A DNA stretch of 64,000 nt from Paenibacillus sp. OVF10 (GTDB taxonomy: Bacteria; Bacillota; Bacilli; Paenibacillales; Paenibacillaceae), in assembly GCA_022836915.1 (NCBI GenBank), contig CP094668.1, positions 6,076,001-6,140,000 of the forward strand, given 5' to 3'. Shown in pieces: positions 46,228 through 56,188 of the stretch. Position numbers and translations under genes: made by a program. The stretch's first letter is position 1. Each line of letters starts with the position of its first letter. A model generated the notes under the pieces. It was not told the DNA's origin. It made no database searches and saw only the letters and a list, made by a program, of their open reading frames with translations.

Positions 46228-46839
46228 ATGGTGCAAGCCAAGAAAGACGAAGTCAGGAAAGAGATTGAATACGCGGCGCTCAAAGTCTTTTTCGAAAAAG
46301 GATATGTGGATGCCAAGATGAGTGATATCGCGGATGAGATCAATATTTCTGTGGGCAACATCTATACTTATTTTAAGAACAAGAAAGAACTCTTCTACGC
46401 CGTCGTGCCGCCGGATCTGGTGGATTATTTGAAAAATGTGCTGGTGGAGACGATTCACTTTGATAATCAGACCTTGTTCGAGGAAACGGATAGCGAGCGA
46501 AAGTCGGCGCTGTTGCAGGAACAGATAGACGTATTACGTAAATACCGGAATCAGATTGTCATCATCTTTGAAAAAAATAAAGGAACCATCTACACCAACG
46601 CCAAGAATGAACTTGTTGAGCTGATGATCGAAACCAAGAAGGCCTATCTGAAGAATCAATATAAACGGTATGAGATTGGCACCGAGGAGAATTTGATCTT
46701 CCTGAACATCCTCGCACACAACGTGATCGACATGAACCTGGATCTGTTGAAGCGGGATATGAGTGAGGACAGCCGGAAGCAAATATTCGAAGCGTTGTAT
46801 GTATACAGACTGTACGGTATGAAGAGCCTCAACGAATAA
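46228..46839 (+). CDS. TetR-family transcriptional regulator
   Basis: 203 residues. The N-terminal helix-turn-helix is typical (AALKVFFEKGYVDAKMSDIA, DEINISVGNIYTYFKNKKEL), the rest is an all-helical ligand-binding domain. AAGGAG precedes the ATG at 46228 with 9-base spacing. A long palindrome at 46943-46981 lies between it and the co-oriented amidohydrolase gene, which it probably controls. Confidence 0.9.
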   Translation: MVQAKKDEVRKEIEYAALKVFFEKGYVDAKMSDIADEINISVGNIYTYFKNKKELFYAVVPPDLVDYLKNVLVETIHFDNQTLFEETDSERKSALLQEQIDVLRKYRNQIVIIFEKNKGTIYTNAKNELVELMIETKKAYLKNQYKRYEIGTEENLIFLNILAHNVIDMNLDLLKRDMSEDSRKQIFEALYVYRLYGMKSLNE

Positions 46840-46942
46840 CGCTCCATCTCATCACTTATGAGTTGTAGACAAAGCGTGCAGATCAGATCAAATTCACTTG
46901 GTTTGCACGCAAAAAATATCTAACATTAAGTCGCTTTATTTT

Positions 46943-46981
46943 TTGTTTCAATAATGAATAAATAATTCATTATTGAAACAA
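46943..46981. promoter_or_regulatory. 17-bp perfect inverted repeat, candidate TetR operator
   Basis: TTGTTTCAATAATGAAT (46943-46959) and ATTCATTATTGAAACAA (46965-46981) are exact reverse complements around AAATA. Each arm also contains a TTCAnnnnTGAA dyad, as expected for binding of two TetR dimers. It lies 56 bases before the amidohydrolase ATG, over the probable promoter. Confidence 0.7.
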
Positions 46982-47036
46982 GCATCTTCGTTACCCTAAC
47001 TACTCACCTCACCCACATTCTAAGGAGGAACACAAC

Positions 47037-48358
47037 ATGAACACCGCTTACGCATTAAAAAATGTCAATCTGATCCACGGAGACGCGAAACGCAATCTGC
47101 AAAAAAACATGACCATTCTCGTCAATGAACAAGGTCTCATTCAGGATATCTGCAAAGAAAGTGAGGTGTCCACCCCTTCTCACTACACAACAATTGACCT
47201 CTCCGGGAAATACGTAATGCCTGGCCTGATCAATGCCCACGTACACCTCTTTGCAGATGGTAAACCGTTCAGTCTCTCGGTCAGTGACGGCTTGTTGCAG
47301 TTTGCCTATGATCGAATCCTAAATACCAAATTAGGCAGAAACGTTTTGAAAAAACGCATGAAACGTAACGCACTGACCGCACTCCATGCGGGTGTAACCA
47401 CGATGCGCAGTGTGGGGAATTCTTTTACACCGACGTCCAGCTGCGGGATGAGATTAATAACGGCGACTTTGTCGGCCCTAATCTGCTTGTATCCGGGTTT
47501 TTCCTAAGTGTCACGGGCGGACATGGTGCTCCATTCCTCGCTCTGGTGGGCGATTCCCCGTGGGAAGCCAGAAAAAATGTGCGCATCAATGTGAAACACG
47601 GCGTGGATCTGATCAAAATCTGTGTGACGGGTGGCGTGACGGATGCGAAGATGGTTGGCGAAGCTGGCCGTTTGCAGATGACGGTAGAGGAAGTTGCAGC
47701 GATCTGCGATGAAGCTCATAAGATTGGTTTGCGGGTGGCAGCGCATGTTGAGAGCACGGAAGGCGTAAGGGTCGCGTTACAAGGTGGCGTCGATACCATT
47801 GAGCACGGTTCGGAGATGGACGACGAAATCATTCGTTTGTACAAAAATAATCCCAATGCCCTGAATGGCTACACCGCACTCATCCCCACCCTGCAAGCCG
47901 CTTATCCATCCGCTTCACTGGATACCAGCGTAACGAAGGTAAGTGCAACGGTAAAAGAGAATTCAAGACTCGTCTACGATTCCATGCTCAAAGGTGTGAA
48001 ACAAGCGATCGAAAACGGCATCACCATTGGTATCGGCACCGATGCCGCCATGCCTTACGTGACTCACTATGATATGTGGAGAGAGATGGACCATTACATG
48101 AGACAGGCCAACCTGAACAACAAACAGGTCATCGACATGGTGACCCGAATCAATGCGAAGATCCTCGGTGTTGACGATGTTACAGGAACGGTGGATATCG
48201 GGAAACAGGCCGATCTGATTATCATGGAGCAAAATCCGCTGGAACATATTGAGGCCTTGTCAGACATCTCTGTGGTCATGGTCAAAGGAAATCTAATTCA
48301 AGCACCATCTGTCACAAGAATCAAAGAAGTCGACGATGTTCTAAACTCAGTTTGGTGA
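47037..48358 (+). CDS. Amidohydrolase (imidazolonepropionase/Xaa-Pro dipeptidase-like), frameshifted
   Basis: HVHLF gives the HxH metal site, DLIKICVTGG the probable bridging Lys, HVESTEG and EHGSEMD the later His ligands, and GTDAAMP the catalytic Asp, so the active site is complete. The frame breaks at a G4 run (47414-47417); a fifth G gives RSVGEFFYTDVQLRDEIN and NGDFVGPNLLVSGFFLS, rejoining the rest. About 440 residues. AAGGAGG precedes the ATG. Cytoplasmic hydrolase of a cyclic amide or dipeptide; downstream of a TetR gene and its likely operator. Confidence 0.85.
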
Positions 48359-48461
48359 GTTCGAGATCGAGATCCAAATCAGGTGTGAAATCAGGCTAGG
48401 CATAGTACTCAACCTTGTTGGTTGAACTACTTTGAACTACTTCACCCTATCCAATAAATAA

Positions 48462-48494
48462 AGGCAGTCGATGACACTTCGACTGCCTCCTATG
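48462..48494. terminator. Bidirectional terminator between amidohydrolase and bgl operon
   Basis: AGGCAGTCGA and TCGACTGCCT form a perfect stem; T-rich sequence follows on the reverse strand. Confidence 0.75.
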
Positions 48495-48583
48495 TTTATG
48501 AAATTATCTTTTTATCTTGTTATCTTTACCGTTAGCTAATCCATTCAATGGTAAGCTTCTGATATGTTCTACTTTTTCTTAAC

Positions 48584-50040
48584 TTACAACTCCAAACTTG
48601 CCCCGTTGGATGCGATCACCTTTTTATACCAGTGGAAGCTTTTCTTTTTGCTTCTTTTCAGGGTACCTTTGCCCTCGTTATCCTTATCTACATAGATAAA
48701 TCCGTAGCGTTTTCCCATCTCACCAGTGGATGCACTAACGATGTCGATGCACCCCAAGCTGTGTAACCGATAAGATTAACGCCATCACGGACAGCCTCTC
48801 TCATTTGTTCAATGTGAGCGCGCAAAAACTCAATTCGGTACGTATCGTTAATGGTGCCGTCCTCTTCAACCACATCAACTGCACCCAGACCATTCTCTAC
48901 AATCATCATCGGGATGCGATAACGATCGTATACGTGATTCAGCACGTACCGAAGTCCAACCGGATCAATCTGCCATCCCCAGTCTGTAGCTTTCAGATAT
49001 GGATTTTTGTATCCACCAAAGACGTTACCTTGGGTCTCATCACCCTCTGGACGGGTACCCACCACGTGAGATTTATAGTAGCTAAAGCTATAGAAATCAA
49101 CACAGCCCTGCTTTAACACTGCTTCGTCTTCTGCTGCCATCTCAATCTGAATATTGTTTTCTTCAAAATATCTCTTCGCAAAGTCAGGGTATTCCCCTCT
49201 AACTTGTACGTCACTGCTCATCATATTGTTGATCTGATCCATTCTCAGAGCCTTTAACATATCTTCCGGTTTACATGTGCTTCCATAACCATGACTATAA
49301 TTAATCATGCAGCCGACTTGGAACGCCGGATTAATCTCATGAGCAAGCTTGACAGCTTTGGCACTCGCGACGAATTGATGGTGCAACGCTTGAAATCTCA
49401 TCTGCTTGCTGTCCACTGCTGTATTGTTAAATACGCCGCCTTTTTTATCAACCAGAAGTCCTCCTGCCAAGTAGGCACCTGCCGGAACAATCAGGCTATT
49501 AATCTCGTTAAAGGTGATCCAGTACTTCACTACATCTTTGTAACGATTAAAGATTGTGTCGCAATATTTCACGTAACAATCGATCATTTCTCTGGAAGCC
49601 CAAGCATTGAATTTCTTAGTTAAAGCAAACGGTGCTTCATAATGGGAAATTGTAACGATGGGTTCGATATTATACTTTTTCAATTCATTGAACACATTGT
49701 CGTAAAATTGAAGTCCTGCTTCATTCGGCGCTGCATCGTCTCCGTTAGGGAAAATTCTGGACCATGCAATGGACATTCTGTAACAACGGAAACCCATCTC
49801 TGCAAACAAACGAATGTCTTCCTTGTAATGATGATAAAAATCTACTGCTTCATGAGAAGGGTAATGAACCCCCTCTTCAGTCGTTATCGTAATCCGACGG
49901 GGAACCGTATGGGTTCCGCCCGTCATCATATCGGCTGTACTCGCTTTTTTACCATCAAGGTTCCAGGCACCTTCGTATTGATTCGCCGCTGTTGCACCGC
50001 CCCACATGAAAGATTCGGGGAAACCATTTTTGTTAGACAT
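48584..50040 (-). CDS. 6-phospho-beta-glucosidase (glycoside hydrolase family 1), C-terminus frameshifted
   Basis: GH1 motifs: N-terminal FMWGGATAANQYEGAW, acid/base TFNEIN, nucleophile IVENGLGA. The frame ends early at a C4 run (48752-48755); one more base gives TAWGCIDIVSASTGEMGKRY, GFIYVDKDN and the 6-phospho-sugar-type ending, about 485 residues. AAGGAGG precedes the ATG at 50040. It hydrolyses phosphorylated beta-glucosides delivered by the PTS protein encoded just upstream (14-base gap). Confidence 0.9.
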
Positions 50041-50053
50041 AAACAAGTCCTCC

Positions 50054-51922
50054 TTAAATAATCTTGATGAGATTTTCACCGATTGTAATGGATGCTTTGT
50101 CCGTTGTGATGACATCTACAAAATCATCCGAATTCGTAACAATGATCGGTGTAGTCAGATCATAACCTTTAGCCGCTATGGCATCTGTATCAAACTCAAT
50201 GAGCAGATCTCCAGCTTTTACAGTATCGCCTTCTTTGACGTGAACCTTAAAATGCTCGCCTTTCAACTTCACCGTATTCATCCCGATGTGAATGAGAATC
50301 TCCGCACCATCATTTGAACTAATACCGATGGCATGGGACGTAGGGAAAACCGCGGATACCACACCATCTGCTGGTGCTACAAGTTTTCCAACCGTAGGTT
50401 CAATAGCGATCCCTTTTCCCATAGCGCCCGTTGCAAAAGCTTCGTCCTTAATCGTGGATAACTCCAGAACTTTACCAGTCAACGGAGCAGTGAGGACATG
50501 TTCAGAAACACCGGCAACTGGCGTACGACCGTTCGTAGCAGATGATTTTTCTTGTGTTGCTTGATTCTTTCCATCCTCAGGTACATCTTCAAATCCCAAG
50601 ATCAGAGTCATGATGAATGTAACTACAAATGCAATCACACAACCAATTGCCGCATGAACCAGGTTCCATGGATGATCCGTGATAAATGCCGGCAGGGTAG
50701 CTATACCTGCAATACCTAGAGCCGATCGAGCTACACCGAACAATCCAACATATATACCCGCTACAGCGCCACCAACGATTACAGCGATCAGCGGTCTTTT
50801 CAAGCGTAGATTTACACCAAACAAAGCGGGTTCGGTAATTCCGAGCAGGGCAGTTACACTTGTAGAATATGCAACTTGTTTAAATGCTTTATTTTTAGTT
50901 CGGAGAGCGACCGCAAGCGCAGCTGCACCTTGAGAAATATTGTGTACAAGCATACCTGGACCAACAATACTATCGGTTTTCGTCTGAGCATAAGCAGTGA
51001 GCACAACAGGTCCCAAACTATAATGCATACCTGTCATAATCAAGAACGGGAATGCCCCGCCGATAATACCAGATACTAACCAACCTGCATGTGTATTAAC
51101 AAAAGAAACGCCTGACGCCAGGTAGTTACCCGCGATGGCACCGATTGGACCCAGTACAATCAGCGTTAGTGGAGCCATAATAAGAATCACGATCAATGGT
51201 TTAAGAATGGATTTGATAACCGATGGAGAATACTTCTCGGCAAAGCGTTCAACATACGACAAGACCCATACCGCTAAAATAATTGGAATAACTGACGAAG
51301 TGTACGTCGCCGGAGTGACAGGCAGTCCTAAAAACGCAACAGGCTCACCTACAGACATCAACGCCCCTAATGAAGGATGCAACAGAACACCAGCAATGGT
51401 TAATGCAAAACCCACATTAGCTTTAAGCTTAACAGCCGCACTCCAGGCAAGCAGCATCGGCAAGAAGTAATACGCTGCATCACCGATAAAGGTCATAATT
51501 GTATTGAATTGCCCATCCAGATCAACGAGATCAAATGTTTTCAATATAAGAAGAACAGCTTTGATCATCGCACAACCAATCATGGCTGGCAGAATCGGTG
51601 TGAATATTCCGGAGATCGTGTCCAGAAGCGTAGTCAGTTTTCCCTTTTTCACAGTAGGAGCATCGTCATTGGTTGTAAAGTTCCCCAGCTTCGTCAAAGC
51701 TTTATACACATTGTTTACCTCATTACCGATAATGACCTGATATTGCCCACCACTGCTGGCAACACCCACCACACCTTGTACATTTTTTAATGCTTCATTG
51801 TTCGCAACCTTCTCATCTTTCAGATTAAATCTCAATCTTGTAGCACAGTGTGTTACACTATCTACATTTTTCTCTCCACCGACCAGTTTTAAAATCTCGG
51901 CGGCTGTGCTTTCATGTTTCAT
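50054..51922 (-). CDS. bglP: Beta-glucoside-specific PTS transporter EIIBCA
   Basis: 622 residues in the order EIIB (phospho-Cys in THCATRLRFNL, near 26), EIIC (ten or so spans, PAMIGCAMIKA, GITEPALFGV) and EIIA (IHIGMNTVKLKGEHF with the phospho-His). This is the beta-glucoside (Glc family) arrangement of BglP/BglF. It imports and phosphorylates aryl- or cellobiose-type beta-glucosides. An antiterminator target and terminator lie in its leader, so it depends on the LicT-like protein. Confidence 0.93.
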   Translation of the reverse strand: MKHESTAAEILKLVGGEKNVDSVTHCATRLRFNLKDEKVANNEALKNVQGVVGVASSGGQYQVIIGNEVNNVYKALTKLGNFTTNDDAPTVKKGKLTTLLDTISGIFTPILPAMIGCAMIKAVLLILKTFDLVDLDGQFNTIMTFIGDAAYYFLPMLLAWSAAVKLKANVGFALTIAGVLLHPSLGALMSVGEPVAFLGLPVTPATYTSSVIPIILAVWVLSYVERFAEKYSPSVIKSILKPLIVILIMAPLTLIVLGPIGAIAGNYLASGVSFVNTHAGWLVSGIIGGAFPFLIMTGMHYSLGPVVLTAYAQTKTDSIVGPGMLVHNISQGAAALAVALRTKNKAFKQVAYSTSVTALLGITEPALFGVNLRLKRPLIAVIVGGAVAGIYVGLFGVARSALGIAGIATLPAFITDHPWNLVHAAIGCVIAFVVTFIMTLILGFEDVPEDGKNQATQEKSSATNGRTPVAGVSEHVLTAPLTGKVLELSTIKDEAFATGAMGKGIAIEPTVGKLVAPADGVVSAVFPTSHAIGISSNDGAEILIHIGMNTVKLKGEHFKVHVKEGDTVKAGDLLIEFDTDAIAAKGYDLTTPIIVTNSDDFVDVITTDKASITIGENLIKII

Positions 51923-51952
51923 GTACTGCTCCCCCTCAAACGTTTTTAGGTA

Positions 51953-52015
51953 TAAAAAAAGACCTAGAATTCTATCGAATATAGATAAGCTCTATACACG
52001 ATGGAACTCTAGGTC
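51953..52015 (-). terminator. LicT-controlled terminator before bglP
   Basis: On the reverse strand GACCTAGAGTTC pairs with GAATTCTAGGTC, followed by seven T. Its first arm overlaps the antiterminator site at 52012-52040. Confidence 0.8.
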
Positions 52016-52040
52016 TTGCCTGCCTCACCAGTAACAATCC
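52012..52040 (-). promoter_or_regulatory. Ribonucleic antiterminator (RAT) before bglP
   Basis: The reverse strand reads GGATTGTTACTGGTGAGGCA then GGCAAGACC, a near-consensus LicT/BglG target that overlaps the terminator stem. Confidence 0.85.
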
Positions 52041-52068
52041 TAGTTTACTCATTATAGTGGCTGATGAA

Positions 52069-52907
52069 TCAGTCCTTCTCTTCATCAATGACCCTTTTGA
52101 TATGAACCGTTAAATACACCAATTCATCTTCCGTTAATTCTTTTCCATAATCGACTCGAATCAGCTGTGCAATCCGGAGACTGCATTGATATTCATTCGC
52201 ATACTTTTCTTTAATGATATGGAGAAAGTCGCTGTCACCGCTTTTCACAACCGTATGATTAAACAAGCGATAGGCGAAAAACTTCAAATGTGTGACTAGT
52301 CTGGAATAATGGAGTGAGCTTTCATTAAAATGTATATTAAACTGATATCGAATAATATTCAAGACTTTATGAATCAACTGTGTAATCTTCATGGTTTCTT
52401 CCATTTCAGATCCAAGTTCTGCATTGACAATATGAAGGGCAATAAAGCCTGCCTCATCTTCAGGCAGTGTAATATTAAATTCCTCATTAATCATATCCCG
52501 GGCTTTCATAGCCACGCGAAATTCATTGGAATAAAACGCTTTAATTTCAGACAACAAAGCATTATTGAAATTCATACCCTGCTTGTAACGTGCCACAGCA
52601 AAATTTATATGGTCCGTTAACGTTAGATATATATTTTCATTGAGTTCCTTGTTTAAGGACTGCTTGGCATGTTGAATAATGCTGTCGGACACCCGAATAT
52701 ACTCCATGGGAATCTGGGCGAGCAAGGCATATAATTTACCTGTTACATTTTTGGATTTCAGGAAAAATTCCTTCTCAATCTTACTTGTCTCCACGAGGTC
52801 TCCCTTTTCTTCTGAAAGCCAATGCCACTTCCCAGAAGCATCATCTCCTGTTGTCGTTCATTGACCGCAGAGACGACATTATTATTAATAATTCGCGTGA
52901 TTTTCAT
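52069..52907 (-). CDS. licT: BglG/LicT-family transcription antiterminator, frameshifted at the RNA-binding domain
   Basis: The ATG at 52907 behind AAAAGGAG opens the CAT RNA-binding domain (MKITRIINNNVVSAVNERQQ, LGSGIGFQKK). One extra base in the A4 run (52805-52808) gives KKKGDLVETSKIEKEFF and joins the two PRD domains. The four regulatory His are visible: LTDHINF, IALHIVN, RLFNHTV and TVHIKRV. When active it binds the two RAT sites and stops termination of the operon. About 279 residues restored. Confidence 0.9.
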
Positions 52908-52950
52908 ACGAATCTCCTTTTATAATGAAACGTTAACAAGATTTAGCAAC

Positions 52951-53016
52951 AAAAAAAGACCATTAATAATGCCCACATCGTATATAGCCTATACATGTTT
53001 GCATATCAATCGGTCT
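52951..53016 (-). terminator. LicT-controlled terminator before licT
   Basis: On the reverse strand GACCGATTGATATGC pairs with GCATTATTAATGGTC and is followed by seven T. Confidence 0.8.
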
Positions 53017-53039
53017 TGCCTGCTGATCAGTAACAATCC
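53012..53039 (-). promoter_or_regulatory. Ribonucleic antiterminator (RAT) before licT
   Basis: The reverse strand reads GGATTGTTACTGATCAGCAG then GCAAGACC. The antiterminator therefore autoregulates its own gene. Confidence 0.85.
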
Positions 53040-53122
53040 TGATTATATTCATTATTTACTTGTACGATTATCTTAGTGGAAGACGTTATATTTGTCAATT
53101 GGAGAAACCTTTATAACTAGAA

Positions 53123-53715
53123 TTAATCATTCAACCCTTTCCCCTCCAGGATCGGCTGCATGTACTTCTCGATTCGTGACACTTTTGTCTTGGATTGCTT
53201 CGGTTGTGAGAAATAATAGAGATATGCTCGCTGCCGTCCGGGTGTCAGTGCTTCAAATGCAACTCGGAAAGCAAGATTCTCATCGAATTGCTGTTGAAGT
53301 TCCTCAGGAACGCTATATTCGGCAGTTTTTTCATTTCCACCTGCAATCCCGCCTGTTCCACTTCAATCGCTTGCTGGATATAGGCTTTGATCATAGCCTC
53401 CTGCTCTACAATCTGCTTCAGACTGGTGAAGCGAAGCTGGCGTTCTGCCTGTACATTCTCCGTTTGCTGGACCAAAATGCCGTGTGTATCCTTCAGCAGA
53501 GCACCTTTGAAGAACAGGATCGCCACGTACTCTTTGAATCCATGGATTAGCACAATGTTCTTCCCATCGAGCATATAACAAGGGTGCATCCATTTCATAT
53601 CCTCTGGCAGGTCAAAATCCCGAATAATCTCTCTCAGCTTCGTGGACTCTTCCTGCCACGTTTTGAGTTTCTTAAGATAGCCGTCAACTTTGCGATTCCC
53701 ACTTGTATCGGTCAT
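53123..53715 (-). CDS. YdeI/OmdA-type DUF1801 domain protein, frameshifted
   Basis: The N-terminal 110 residues are a DUF1801-like fold (LPEDMKWMHPCYMLDGKNIV, LFFKGALLKDTHGIL). The frame shifts at a T6 run (53326-53331); one more base gives KKTAEYSVPEELQQQFDENL, AFRVAFEALTPGRQRAYLYY and IEKYMQPILEGKGLND, the OmdA helical tail. About 197 residues. This pair of domains is found in Bacillus YdeI. Role unknown, linked by some to stress. Confidence 0.8.
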
Positions 53716-54114
53716 GGAGAAATACCTCTCTTTATCTCATGTTCTTATAGGTTCAATTGTACTGGTTTTCGGTGGATTGTACAGCGTTGCTTACAGAGCC
53801 TTTATTGACTTTTCCACTTGAATTTAAACCTTAATGGTATCAAAACACTTCAGAAAGTTAGACGCAATCTTCCTTAATATTGAAAGTTGTAAGGCAACTT
53901 TGTTTTTCTGGGGAGAAGGCTTATCAGAAGACTGATCCAATGCCCAAACGTCATTAGAGATACAGCGGCTGAGATGAGCTGAACAGCCCCTCATTGAAAT
54001 CGATGCATAGGAGATGGAGAAGGAAAAAGTGATTTAAGAAGACGTACCCGCAACTTTCTGATGAAAACCAGTCCAATTAATTTCGGCTATGTACAATTAA
54101 ATAGACTGAAAGTC

Positions 54115-54854
54115 TTATGAACCTTCAAGCACCTTATCTTCAATTACAGGCGCCGGTATTTCTTTAATCTCAACGGATTCTTCCGGAGCAAAGCTCTGGA
54201 TCTTCATCGGCATGGAATCCAGGTACTTGTACTCTTCTGTCTTGGTTGAGCTAGTTACAATTTCACCGTTTTTGTCTTTCTGATAAATCACACGTTTCGT
54301 CGGTAAACCCGTATTTACATCAATGGTTACAACTTCCTTGTGGAGGTTATCCTCCGAGACAGCTTTTTGCTCGTTACTCTCAGTAGCAGAACGGGATTTT
54401 GTGCCCGCAGTTTCCAGTACTGTCCAATCCTGACTCTGTAATTCTTCTTTAGCATTCTCCAACAACGAGATCTGGAGCAACTTCTCATTTTCAGCAGCTA
54501 TGTTGTCCGGCATGGTCCAGGTATTCCCAACCAATTTCCCTTTCTCGAAATCTCGACCATACGAAGTGATTTTCTTACCGCCATCTTCAATAATCAATTT
54601 ATTATGAAGCTGGTTATCACGGTATTCCTCAGTGATTTCTGTCAAATTTACACGGTCCCGGTAGCGAACGATATATGATCCGTCTTCAAACGATTCTTTA
54701 ATGTAATCAATCTTACCCTGGGTCGCCTTAAGTGCTGCGCTTTCAACATCGCTTTGAGCACTAACTATAGACGGTTCATTCAAGTACATGTAGCCACTCA
54801 CAGATGCAGCTACCAGTGGTATGGTGAGTAGTGAAACCAATGTTTTTTCTTCAC
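54115..54854 (-). CDS. Secreted protein of unknown function, N-terminus frameshifted
   Basis: GGAGGG precedes a GTG at 54854; one more base in the T6 run 54843-54848 gives VKKKTLVSLLTIPLVAASV, a signal peptide. Without it the frame would begin at an unsupported TTG at 54840. The mature part is about 215 residues of mixed alpha/beta rich in Glu, Lys and Thr, with no recognised family. The gap to the 115-residue ORF upstream is 44 bases, so they may be one operon. Confidence 0.65.
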
Positions 54855-54898
54855 AGGTTGGCCCTCCTCTAATTTAGTCAGTATATATTCTTAACGCT

Positions 54899-55246
54899 TT
54901 ATTCTGCTTTTAAGTTCCAGCCATTTACATATCCACTATCAAAATATCCTGTTGAGTTAGATCCTGCTTGGTGATCCTGCAACCTCCACGCATTTGGATT
55001 ATATGTAGAAGCCATCAATTCAGCATCAAAAAATTGCATATAATAGTCAGACTGAAGCCCTTTCATTACACCAGACAAATTATTACAAGAGCTAGAATAC
55101 ATTGGAGTCGCTCTACTTGTTTTGGCAACCGAAGTGTGATAATAATTGAAAGTCGTAAGCCCACCCGTAGTATTGTACCAGGCAGCCCAACCTAACGCTG
55201 CATTAGCATAATATCCAATACTGGAACTAGGATAATAATTCCGCAT
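54899..55246 (-). CDS. Tyr/Asn/Gly-rich protein, N-terminus probably missing
   Basis: 115 residues rich in Tyr, Asn, Ser, Gly and Trp with little charge (YYPSSSIGYYANAALGWAAW, then a Tyr/Asn/Gly-rich end SGYVNGW). The frame is open upstream for about 12 residues (FGTATAGGFEW) and then stops, and no ribosome binding site lies before the Met at 55246, so the real 5' end appears lost. Composition suggests an exported protein. No family recognised. Confidence 0.5.
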   Translation of the reverse strand: MRNYYPSSSIGYYANAALGWAAWYNTTGGLTTFNYYHTSVAKTSRATPMYSSSCNNLSGVMKGLQSDYYMQFFDAELMASTYNPNAWRLQDHQAGSNSTGYFDSGYVNGWNLKAE

Positions 55247-55563
55247 CCATTCAAATCCCCCAGCGGTTGCAGTGCCGAATTGTTACATTTTGTAATAATA
55301 TATAAATAATATGTTTTTATGCAGATAATTACCACAAAAATCTGACTATGGTTTTAGGATCACCTTCAGAGTTATGGTTCTTCAATTGAAAATCAAAAAA
55401 ATGCCGCATAATTAGCGGCTCGTCATGCATTCTTAAGTTATCCTACGCTCACTATTGGTCTGTTGATGTCAAACCGACTATCCATAACATGTACACAACG
55501 GTTACTCATGGATGTCTCACACATCCGTAATGATCGTCAGAGCTTTTTATGATTATCCATAAA

Positions 55564-55600
55564 GCAAAAAGGCCCATAGACAATCTATGGGCCTTTTGGT
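55564..55600 (-). terminator. Terminator of the EVE-domain gene
   Basis: AAAAGGCCCATAG and CTATGGGCCTTTT form a perfect 13-base stem; the reverse strand continues with T-rich sequence. Confidence 0.85.
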
Positions 55601-55604
55601 TTGG

Positions 55605-56108
55605 TTAACATTTATGGCTTAAGCTAATATCCAGTAGTGACTGTGCCTCATTTTCCAACATGGAGGAAGCTATCATCCTGAAGTCTTCAGCCCCAATTTC
55701 AAAGTGACCATTACGAAACGGAAACCCCCAATTGCGATTTCCCCGTGTATAACTGAGCTGATCTAACAACGTTGCGATCTTTACTTCTCGACACAGAAGA
55801 TAACGGAGATCTCGGCGAAAGGGTACAAATGATTCCGACATCTGATATTGGTAGACCCTGTCGTCGATAATCTGACCAATAGCGGTAAAAGCCTGAAGTG
55901 GCTTGCCAGTTGATATGTCTGTACGTGGAGAGTAGTATATCATCCAATCACCCGCGGACATCTGTCGCAACATTGCTGACTTGCCATGGCATAGCTGCGC
56001 AAACCCTCCCTCTACGGCTACATTTACATGAGAAGCAGACACAACGCCAATCCAATATCTTCTGTCTGTCATTTCCAATGATTTCAATACTTCCGTTGTA
56101 CTTCTCAT
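55605..56108 (-). CDS. EVE-domain protein
   Basis: 167 residues with the EVE/PUA-like pattern: YWIGVVSASHVNVAVEGGFA, GDWMIYYSPRTDISTGKPLQ, FTAIGQI, and the aromatic FPFRNGHFEIG end. EVE domains bind modified bases in RNA or DNA. It lies directly after a WYL regulator gene with its own start 67 bases downstream of that gene's stop. An alternative start is the Met at about residue 13 (MTDRRYWIGV). Confidence 0.8.
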   Translation of the reverse strand: MRSTTEVLKSLEMTDRRYWIGVVSASHVNVAVEGGFAQLCHGKSAMLRQMSAGDWMIYYSPRTDISTGKPLQAFTAIGQIIDDRVYQYQMSESFVPFRRDLRYLLCREVKIATLLDQLSYTRGNRNWGFPFRNGHFEIGAEDFRMIASSMLENEAQSLLDISLSHKC

Positions 56109-56148
56109 CCTTCAACCCACTCCTCTTAATCTGTGATATATCAAAATA

Positions 56149-56188
56149 TAAAAAAACACTACTGACAGGTGTATGTCAGTAGTGTTTT
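56149..56188 (-). terminator. Hairpin at the end of the WYL regulator gene
   Basis: AACACTACTGACA and TGTCAGTAGTGTT form a 13-base stem that includes the gene's last codons; seven T follow on the reverse strand. Confidence 0.8.
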
